A stretch of 64,000 bases of DNA from a virus. Position numbers and translations under genes: made by a program. The stretch spans positions 1 through 64,000 of the IMG/VR virus record IMGVR_UViG_3300028840_001508, one strand, 5' to 3'. Under the pieces are notes generated by a model, which saw only the letters and a list, made by a program, of their open reading frames with translations, was not told where the DNA came from and ran no database searches. Below are positions 58,111 through 64,000 of the stretch, piece after piece (within the stretch, counting starts at the first letter, position 1; each line of letters starts with the position of its first letter).

Positions 58111-58817
58111 TGCCACACGCATTCTTTATAACAGGTACAGGCAGGTCAGGAACAACCACTCTTGCAGCCTTGCTCAATACCGACCCACAAGCTGCCGTCT
58201 ACCATGAACCACACGGCAACGAGGGCCAGGCATGTATACAGGCATACTGCTCAGAGATGGCAGCTACGGCGTATATTGAGAAGCGCAGGGAGTGGATAGC
58301 CACGCATCTGAACACTGGCCTGAACTACGGCGAAGTCAACGGCTATCTGCGCTTTCATGCCGATGCACTCAGGCAAGCGGGCTACCCCGTCTACCAGATA
58401 ATCCGTGACGGCAGGGACGTGGTACGGTCGGGCTATTCCCGTAATACATATAAGTTCGGACACATGACCTGTATGATAGAGCCGAAACCTGGCGATCTGT
58501 GTTTCTACGACTGGCTGTCTATGACACGGTTTGAGAGAATATGCTGGCACTGGCAGATGGTGAATGAGTATCTGGCAGACAGGGTGGAGGATGTGCTGAA
58601 GTTTGAGGATATGATCGGCAACTGGGAGGCGGTCTATTGGTTCACACGGCAGATCGGGGTAGACGTAGATAAAGAGACGTGGAAAAAGAAGCCCGTCAGG
58701 AATGCCACTATCAAACATAGCTTGCCTGTGTATGACAAGTGGGACATGCATCTGAAGGATAGCTTCTGGCGGATATGTGGCGACACTATGGCGAAGTTTG
58801 GGTATGAAAGGAGATAG
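58110..58817 (+). CDS. Sulfotransferase, copy 1
   Basis: 235 residues from ATG 58110. The PAPS-binding 5'-phosphosulfate loop is TGTGRSGTTTL (8-18) and the 3'-phosphate motif is RDGRDVVRSGYS. It should transfer sulfate to a hydroxyl or amine, most often on carbohydrate. Coupled to the APS kinase by start/stop overlap. Confidence 0.8.
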   Translation: MPHAFFITGTGRSGTTTLAALLNTDPQAAVYHEPHGNEGQACIQAYCSEMAATAYIEKRREWIATHLNTGLNYGEVNGYLRFHADALRQAGYPVYQIIRDGRDVVRSGYSRNTYKFGHMTCMIEPKPGDLCFYDWLSMTRFERICWHWQMVNEYLADRVEDVLKFEDMIGNWEAVYWFTRQIGVDVDKETWKKKPVRNATIKHSLPVYDKWDMHLKDSFWRICGDTMAKFGYERR

Positions 58818-58819
58818 GG

Positions 58820-59281
58820 ATGGAAGATATAGAACGATATAGTAACAGTTCACAACGCAACTTGGAAGATTACCCCATAGACTTTGATGGTAAACCCTAT
58901 CAGAGCAATATAGAGGTGCTACTAAACTACGATGACTTAGCACAACTACTCCATCTAGCAGAGGAATATAGAATTCTAAGGATAGCTATAGAGCCAAAGG
59001 TTGATCAGATCGCTATTGTCATAGAAGGCCCTGATCTGTATCAAAGAACAGCAGGTAGCCAAAGAGTGCGAGATCATGAGGCTATAGCGAGACTACTATT
59101 AGGCAGAAGCCGTACATTCCGGCCAGACACAGATGTTCGCCATCGAGTAGTAGATCAGCGATGGCTCTGGCTTCTGGATTTTCTGGAAGACCCGCTAATC
59201 AAAGCTAACTGGAAGCGATTTGTTGAAATGAAGAAAGGAGATAGGGATGTCCCTGACACTCATAATCGGCGCATCATTTAG
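58820..59281 (+). CDS. Hypothetical protein between sulfotransferases
   Basis: 153 residues, mostly helical with an acidic N-terminus. AAAGGAG upstream. The last 35 nt overlap the next sulfotransferase. Family not recognised. Confidence 0.55.
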   Translation: MEDIERYSNSSQRNLEDYPIDFDGKPYQSNIEVLLNYDDLAQLLHLAEEYRILRIAIEPKVDQIAIVIEGPDLYQRTAGSQRVRDHEAIARLLLGRSRTFRPDTDVRHRVVDQRWLWLLDFLEDPLIKANWKRFVEMKKGDRDVPDTHNRRII

Positions 59282-59855
59282 CGGCACATCCATGATTGCC
59301 CACGTATGCCATGCTAATGGCGCATGGATGGGTGAGATACTGACAGAGCCGCCAGAGGAATACAGGGAGTCACAACACTATGATTTGTATGAGAACATCA
59401 CGTTCCGTAGCTTATGCCGCAATGCACTAAACATCGACACCGAGATAGACAAGAAATCACTAGACAAGCTATTCAAGGCGTTCTTCGTGTCACTACCGAC
59501 TGACAGTGAATGTGTGGTTCTGAAGTACCCCAAGGCATTCTATCTGCTGCCTGCGCTGCGTGATAAGTTGCAGGTAGAGCCGAAGCTAGTCAATGTCATA
59601 CGCAATCCCTTCAGGCGGGCATTTAGCTACGTTCAGCGGACGCAGGTATTCAATGTCCCGTATGCGCTGATGGAGTGGGATCAGGCATACATGCAGGCGG
59701 CAGAAGCCACAGACGGGCTGGATATGTATACGATTCTGTATGAGCGGTTCCTGAAAGAGCCAGAGATGGAAGCAAAACAACTGTTTGACTTCATTGGCTT
59801 GAAGCCTGAGAAGGTGGACGTGAGCATGGTAGATACGGGGAAGAGGCACTTTTGA
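59247..59855 (+). CDS. Sulfotransferase-like protein, copy 2
   Basis: 202 residues. The 5' loop is degenerate (GASFSGTSMI), then VLKYPKAFYLLP and VIRNPFRRAFSYV (3'-phosphate motif region), in the order of sulfotransferases. AAAGGAG lies before the ATG inside the upstream gene. Its substrate is unknown; the pair may modify two positions. Confidence 0.65.
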   Translation: MSLTLIIGASFSGTSMIAHVCHANGAWMGEILTEPPEEYRESQHYDLYENITFRSLCRNALNIDTEIDKKSLDKLFKAFFVSLPTDSECVVLKYPKAFYLLPALRDKLQVEPKLVNVIRNPFRRAFSYVQRTQVFNVPYALMEWDQAYMQAAEATDGLDMYTILYERFLKEPEMEAKQLFDFIGLKPEKVDVSMVDTGKRHF

Positions 59856-59867
59856 AAAGGAGAAGTC

Positions 59868-60065
59868 ATGCTGATACGAAAGAAGAGACTAGATGAGCTA
59901 GAGAAGCGGGTAGGTGTATTGGAGAACACCATAGATGAACTCTGGAAACGCATGGATAGAGACAGATTGGAATGCAACCTACCGCATTTGAGTAAAGAAA
60001 GCGTAGAAGGAATAGTAAGACAGCATATAATACCAGTTATAAGAGACATGGAAAACAAGAAGTAG
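59868..60065 (+). CDS. Small coiled-coil protein
   Basis: 65 residues with a leucine-zipper-like heptad (LDELEKRVGVLENTIDELWK) and AAAAGGAG upstream. Function unknown. Confidence 0.6.
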   Translation: MLIRKKRLDELEKRVGVLENTIDELWKRMDRDRLECNLPHLSKESVEGIVRQHIIPVIRDMENKK

Positions 60066-60113
60066 TATAACAGTCCCGTTTATAAGAACGGCAAGCGTAT
60101 AGATAACGTAGAT

Positions 60114-60188
60114 TGGGCAGTCGCCAAACGGTAAGGCATCGGCCTGTTAAGCCGACAAATGCAGGTTCGATTCCTGCCTGCCCAGCCA
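60114..60188 (+). tRNA. tRNA-Asn (anticodon GTT)
   Basis: 75 nt with encoded CCA. Acceptor TGGGCAG/CTGCCCA, D arm GCC...GGC, anticodon stem TCGGC/GCCGA with loop CTGTTAA, T arm GCAGG-TTCGATT-CCTGC, discriminator G as expected for Asn. Confidence 0.95.
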
Positions 60189-60204
60189 GATAAAGGAGAA
60201 CAAT

Positions 60205-60564
60205 ATGTCAAGCGTAGATGTGGAAATCAAACCAGGTTGCGAAGAACTATTCGACCGAGTTGCTAATATGCTAAACGCTGCAAGTGCAAAAGCCAAGCGA
60301 ATCCAATCTCTACCGCCGAAGAATTTGCAACAGATAGAGGTAGACACTTTTTATATCGAGAAAGTAGCCGAATTTGAAAATGGAATGCCTTTTAGCCCTG
60401 TTATCGGTTATCACTGGGAATGCAGTATTCCTGGCGTTCTAATAAAGGATGTAGCTGTATGGGATCATAAGGTATATGTTGAACTAAGTGAGGACTCCCT
60501 ACGCCCTGTCATTTCTGAATTTTCTAAGGGGAAAATAGGCAGTGGTGACTGGATTTTCGTATAG
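60205..60564 (+). CDS. Hypothetical protein
   Basis: 119 residues with AAAGGAG upstream, 17 nt after the tRNA. Alpha/beta, no recognised family. Confidence 0.6.
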   Translation: MSSVDVEIKPGCEELFDRVANMLNAASAKAKRIQSLPPKNLQQIEVDTFYIEKVAEFENGMPFSPVIGYHWECSIPGVLIKDVAVWDHKVYVELSEDSLRPVISEFSKGKIGSGDWIFV

Positions 60565-60594
60565 ATAGCATCTAACACAACTTCATATCAACAC

Positions 60595-60632
60595 AAAAAC
60601 GGGTCAGGAGAAGCAGACTGCACTCGTTTTTT
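60595..60632 (+). terminator. Terminator-like hairpin sharing its 5' arm with 40462
   Basis: The 16-mer CACAAAAACGGGTCAG (60592-60607) is the same as at 40459-40474. AAAACGGGT pairs with ACTCGTTTT (one G-U), followed by T residues. GGTCAGG can instead pair with CCTGACC near 60640, giving two competing structures upstream of the glycosyltransferase. Confidence 0.6.
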
Positions 60633-60663
60633 TTGTTTCCCTGACCGCTTGAAAGGGCATACA

Positions 60664-62808
60664 GTGGATATTCTCGTAGTAATGACAGAAGGCATAGGCA
60701 ACATGGTCATGATGACGCCTGCGCTACAGGCAATGAAGCAGGCGCGTCCAGAGTGCAATATCACCGTCCTGTGCAAAGAGCCAGCGGCAAGCGTGATCAG
60801 GGGATGGGATGTGATAGAGCGCGCCATATCAAGGCTAGGACAACGCAGGTACGATATAGGCTTTCTCTCCATCTGGTCTGGCAAGTACAAGACAGAATAC
60901 CGTGACAGGCTGGGAAGCAAGTGCAATGAGGTAATAGAGATAGACTACGAGGATATAGAAAAGCACGAGGCAGAATATCACCTGGACATGGCATGCTATC
61001 TGGAATACGAGGGGGATCTACCCGACACTTTCTGCATGTCTGAGGATGTCCATATCAAGCATGATAAGCCCCTGGCGGCGTTGTCCGACACCTGCCTGCC
61101 GCTTCAAGCCTGGCAACGTAAGCGATGGCCGTATTACCCCGCTCTGGCAAAGATGCTGATAGCGAAGGGCTTTGACGTATGTTTGATAGGCGGGAAGTCC
61201 GAGGCAGAAGCATTCAATCCAGGCGACTGGCCGGATGGGGTAATCAACTGCCTGGGGAAGTACACCATCCCCCAGACAGCGGGCTTGCTGGGGCAGTGCA
61301 ACGTCTTTGTAGGGAACGACTCAGGGCCAGCACACATTGCCGCCGCTATGGGATGCAATACATTTGTATTGTTCGGCCCTACGCTGGTAAAGAAGAACAA
61401 GCAACTGGGCAGGAATGTGGTATTACTGACACGACAACTGGAATGTTCACCGTGTCAATATACCGCCCGCTGGCAATACTGCCATCAGTTTGACTGTATG
61501 CTTGCCATATCGCCTACGGACGTAATGCAGGCGATAGATGCAAATACGCATGAGGGCGGTGCTACGGCGGAGCGGCTAAAGCTTTCTGTCTGCATGATAG
61601 TGAAGAATGAAGAGGCCATGCTTGCGGGGTGTCTTGATAGTGTTAAGGACATAGCGGATGAGATTATCGTAGTAGATACGGGCAGCACTGACAGGACAAT
61701 GGAGATCGCTCAGGGATATGAAAAGGTCAAGCTATTTGAGCATCCCTGGGAGGACTCGTTCAGCGTCGCACGTAACCAGGCCATCAGTCACGCAACAGGC
61801 GACTGGATATTGCAGATAGACGCTGATGAGAAGCTGGAAAAAGATGATATACCCGTACTCATGACCACCATCCAGAAGGCGCAGAGAGCACAGATAGGTG
61901 CAGTCAGATGTCCCCATTGCAGTAGAAAAATTGTAGACGAAAAATGGGTTCATGCCTTCAAGCTGGAGTTCCTGAACTACCTGGCAGATGGCGTTTCCTG
62001 GCACGCTTCGGAGAGACTGTTCAGGAACGGACATATAGAGTTCAAATGCCGCGTCCACAATCAGCCACATTACGACGGCATAGTAGCCCCGTCCATCCCC
62101 GTGAAGCTGCATCACTATGGCTATAACCTTGATAAAGCCACCATGCAGAAGAAGTACGAGCGCACAGAGCGGCTTCTGAAAATCTCCATCGAAGAAACAC
62201 CCATAGGAGATAAGCAACTGGGCTTCTTCTACCAGAACCTCTTGCGCAACTTCCGGGCGCAGTATAAATGGGATGAGCTGGTAGAGACGGCAGATAGGAT
62301 GTTTGCCATGATGGAAGCAGGAGAGATCACGCCATCCAGCCAGACCGAGCAGTTGTCGATGATAGACTACGTGTTCGGACTGGTGAAGCAGGAGAAGCCG
62401 ATGGAGGCACTCATGGCTGTTGACTTGCTTGTAACGAAGCACCCGCTCATGATAGACGGCTGGTATCACAAGGCGCTGATACATTCGGCACTGGGACATC
62501 ACGGCGAGGCTATAGCTGCATACGACTCATATTTGAAGTACAAACGGCAACTGGAAGCCATGCCGCAGAAGCCCGTGCTGATCCTAGATACCTGGGGCGG
62601 GGAAGCTACGGCATATAACAATATGGGCTGCGCGTACTTCTACGTCAACGACCCCGGCAATGCACTTTTACACTTCGGGATAGCGGCGAAGATGGACCCG
62701 GATAATGAAGGATTCAAGAATAACGTAAACCAGGTACTAGGTGCGATACTGGAGAACTTCAATAAACAACAGCGAAAGGAGCCAACGACTGAGGAGTTGA
62801 AATACTAA
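60664..62808 (+). CDS. GT9 heptosyltransferase-like, GT2 and TPR fusion
   Basis: 714 residues from GTG 60664, six nt after AAAGGG; TTG 60649 is less likely. Residues 1-~290 resemble GT9 glycosyltransferases (LVVMTEGIGNMVMMTPALQA; VFVGNDSGPAHIAAAMGCNT; FVLFGPT; CSPCQY). About 295-520 is a GT2 domain (LSVCMIVKNEEAMLAGCLDS, IIVVDTGSTDRTMEIA, WILQIDADEKLE). The remainder is TPR-like (NNMGCAYFYVNDPGNALLHF). Two transferases plus a scaffold in one chain suggests glycan building on a phage or host target. The overlap with the tail-tube gene (TAATG) suggests that this target is made at the same time. Confidence 0.8.
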   Translation: MDILVVMTEGIGNMVMMTPALQAMKQARPECNITVLCKEPAASVIRGWDVIERAISRLGQRRYDIGFLSIWSGKYKTEYRDRLGSKCNEVIEIDYEDIEKHEAEYHLDMACYLEYEGDLPDTFCMSEDVHIKHDKPLAALSDTCLPLQAWQRKRWPYYPALAKMLIAKGFDVCLIGGKSEAEAFNPGDWPDGVINCLGKYTIPQTAGLLGQCNVFVGNDSGPAHIAAAMGCNTFVLFGPTLVKKNKQLGRNVVLLTRQLECSPCQYTARWQYCHQFDCMLAISPTDVMQAIDANTHEGGATAERLKLSVCMIVKNEEAMLAGCLDSVKDIADEIIVVDTGSTDRTMEIAQGYEKVKLFEHPWEDSFSVARNQAISHATGDWILQIDADEKLEKDDIPVLMTTIQKAQRAQIGAVRCPHCSRKIVDEKWVHAFKLEFLNYLADGVSWHASERLFRNGHIEFKCRVHNQPHYDGIVAPSIPVKLHHYGYNLDKATMQKKYERTERLLKISIEETPIGDKQLGFFYQNLLRNFRAQYKWDELVETADRMFAMMEAGEITPSSQTEQLSMIDYVFGLVKQEKPMEALMAVDLLVTKHPLMIDGWYHKALIHSALGHHGEAIAAYDSYLKYKRQLEAMPQKPVLILDTWGGEATAYNNMGCAYFYVNDPGNALLHFGIAAKMDPDNEGFKNNVNQVLGAILENFNKQQRKEPTTEELKY

Positions 62809-63170
62809 TGGCTCACGTATCAGGCAAGACTGGAGGCGTTACCGCCACTAACTTTGCCACAGGAGCATATAACTGGTCTCTTGACTGGACTGCTGACGCT
62901 TTGGAGACGACCGACTATGGCAGCTCAGGGCAGAGGGAATATATTGCAGGACTCACAGGCGGCAGCGGAACGTTTGTCGTCCGTGGCGACGCGGCAAGCA
63001 ATACCGCATCAGTAGGAACTACAGTGGCGTTGACGCTTACCATCTCGTCAGGTAAGGCTTATACCATGACAGCCCTGATCACAGGCAAAGGCGAAACAGT
63101 GCCCGTGGACGGGCTTCACGAAACCACAGTCAGCTTCGTGGCAACTGGTTCTATAACAAAGCCGGCATAA
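62808..63170 (+). CDS. Major tail/tube-like protein 1
   Basis: 120 residues. The family pattern is visible: AYNWSLDWTADALETTDYGS, then REYIAGLTGGSGTFVVRGDA and VSFVATGSIT at the end. Such proteins form tail tubes of long-tailed phages. Start overlaps the glycosyltransferase stop. Confidence 0.7.
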   Translation: MAHVSGKTGGVTATNFATGAYNWSLDWTADALETTDYGSSGQREYIAGLTGGSGTFVVRGDAASNTASVGTTVALTLTISSGKAYTMTALITGKGETVPVDGLHETTVSFVATGSITKPA

Positions 63171-63183
63171 GGGGTGATCGCTA

Positions 63184-63858
63184 ATGGCACACGTCGCAGG
63201 AATGACAGGAGCGGTATACGCCCGTAAGTTTTACACGAAGGCGGCGACTATCTCCTTTGCCGATACAAACCCGGACACGATCCTTGACAGCGCAGCGGGC
63301 TTTAGCGGTGCTGAGGCTGGCGACTATGTGACTGTCTCAGGCGCAGCGCAGGCGGGTAATAACGATACGTTCCTCATAGGGACAGCATTACCCGCCACGC
63401 TGACGCTGGATGCAGGGGAAACGCTGACTGCTGAAGCGGCGGGGGCGACTGTAACCGTCTCCCAAGCACTGCCCTATGAGCAGCTTCTGGGCTTCAACGG
63501 CATAGACCTGAATCTGGAAGCCGTGGAGCTTGAGACGACGGACTTTACCGACGTAGGCGCATCAACACCCGGCAGGCATTATATAGCAGGTCTGACCAGC
63601 TTCAATGCCACCTGTACACACTGGTGGGCATCCACTGACCTGCTGGGGTCATGGACTGGCGCAAAGAAGTACGTCGCCTTTTTCGTGAAGTATAACAGTG
63701 CGCCGGCAACAACCACCTGCTATTACTATCATGGCTACGTGATTACGACAGGGCTGGATACCAGCGCACCTGTTGACACAGTAGTAGCACAACCGTTGAC
63801 GCTTCAAGGAACGGGAACCATAACATCGGCAACGGCGACAACCGCCTGGCCGACATAA
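63184..63858 (+). CDS. Major tail/tube-like protein 2
   Basis: 224 residues, related in layout to the previous gene: MAHVAGMTGAVYARKF at the start, ELETTDFTDVGASTPGRHYI and YIAGLTSFNATCTHWW in the middle, LTLQGTGTITSA at the end, with an extra beta domain inserted near residues 20-100. Probably a longer tail-tube subunit or tube-decorating variant. Confidence 0.7.
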   Translation: MAHVAGMTGAVYARKFYTKAATISFADTNPDTILDSAAGFSGAEAGDYVTVSGAAQAGNNDTFLIGTALPATLTLDAGETLTAEAAGATVTVSQALPYEQLLGFNGIDLNLEAVELETTDFTDVGASTPGRHYIAGLTSFNATCTHWWASTDLLGSWTGAKKYVAFFVKYNSAPATTTCYYYHGYVITTGLDTSAPVDTVVAQPLTLQGTGTITSATATTAWPT

Positions 63859-63880
63859 GATAGGGGAAAGGAGCATGAAT

Positions 63881-64000
63881 ATGCCAAAAACAGATAACCT
63901 GGGCGATGCTGTGGGAATGCCCAAGACCATTACCATCAAGGGCAAGGAATATACCTTCAGCCCGCTTACAGTGAATGACTACGCCGAGTTAGAGGAGTTC
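63881..64000 (+). CDS. Tail-region protein, partial (possible tail-assembly chaperone)
   Basis: ATG 63881, 7 nt after AAAGGAG; 40 residues are visible (KTITIKGKEYTFSPLTVNDY) before the window ends, so the frame stays open. Position after tail-tube genes and the short beta/helical start fit a tail-assembly chaperone or tail protein. Confidence 0.6.
   Translation, partial: MPKTDNLGDAVGMPKTITIKGKEYTFSPLTVNDYAELEEF

Noticed and set aside
58251-58943. 230-codon minus-strand ORF
   Set aside because: Antisense to the sulfotransferase with intact motifs.
61732-62502. 256-codon minus-strand ORF
   Set aside because: Antisense shadow of the clear GT2/TPR coding region, no ribosome site.

Overview
The window is a contiguous piece of a tailed bacteriophage (or prophage) of the HK97-capsid lineage. 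It carries terminase, portal, a Mu gpF-like head protein, prohead protease, an HK97-type major capsid protein, head-tail connectors and two tail-tube-like proteins, which points to a long, probably non-contractile tail. A divergent repressor/Cro-like pair at the left end suggests a temperate phage; no integrase is in view. Nearly every gene is on the + strand, genes overlap or nearly touch, and most start behind a strong AAAGGAG-type ribosome site. Ile ATA and Arg AGG codons look common. The host cannot be named from the sequence; the Shine-Dalgarno style fits Bacillota or another low-to-middle GC bacterium. All family assignments are read from motifs, not from searches.

Layout. 1-850: lipoprotein (cut by the window edge), repressor, divergent consensus promoters, Cro-like gene and terminator. 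900-9970: accessory genes and very small genes, including a standalone TnpB N-terminal domain, an Ala-rich repeat protein, a Cas4-like nuclease fused to a gp3/RDF-like domain, a DUF3800 protein and a run of membrane and zinc microproteins, with GC-rich hairpins between them. 9967-11550: replication, with a lambda-O-like initiator gene that contains palindromic iterons followed by an AT-rich tract (probable origin). 11588-14641: accessory genes (Gp37/Gp68 family, DUF488). 14628-21007: a compact nicotinate phosphoribosyltransferase-like protein, PP2C phosphatase, atypical protein kinase, nicotinamidase and vWA protein, then tRNA-Tyr and an RNA ligase. 21009-22554: small genes, a structured RNA/terminator and two genes resembling a split sigma factor (region 4, then region 2). 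22735-27547: lipoprotein, ParB-methyltransferase with a candidate nuclease partner, and a GIY-YIG-like protein. 27623-28890: ParB-like protein and a decayed TET-associated glycosyltransferase. 28912-41971: packaging and head module, with an AAA+ ATPase embedded in the prohead protease protein and an HELGH peptidase motif in the gpF-like protein. 42010-52288: head-decoration/adhesin-like proteins, including three paralogues and a 962-residue LamG-type lipoprotein. 52404-56309: connectors interrupted by two methyltransferases. 56306-62808: sulfation and glycosylation genes (HxGH nucleotidyltransferase, APS kinase, two sulfotransferases, GT9-GT2-TPR fusion) and tRNA-Asn. 62808-64000: tail tube and start of the next tail gene.

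How it may work together. The most striking block is 14.6-21.0 kb, where a kinase/PP2C/vWA triad (as in TerY-P and E. coli yegI-yegK-yegL) is interleaved with NAD-salvage enzymes and followed by RNA-repair genes. I infer a phage-encoded phosphorylation switch tied to NAD or nucleotide stress, possibly a counter-defence. A second block (54-63 kb) could make PAPS and sulfate or glycosylate a virion or cell-surface target. The AAA+ domain inside the prohead protease protein, the lambda-like origin and the broken DNA-glycosylation gene are further unusual points.
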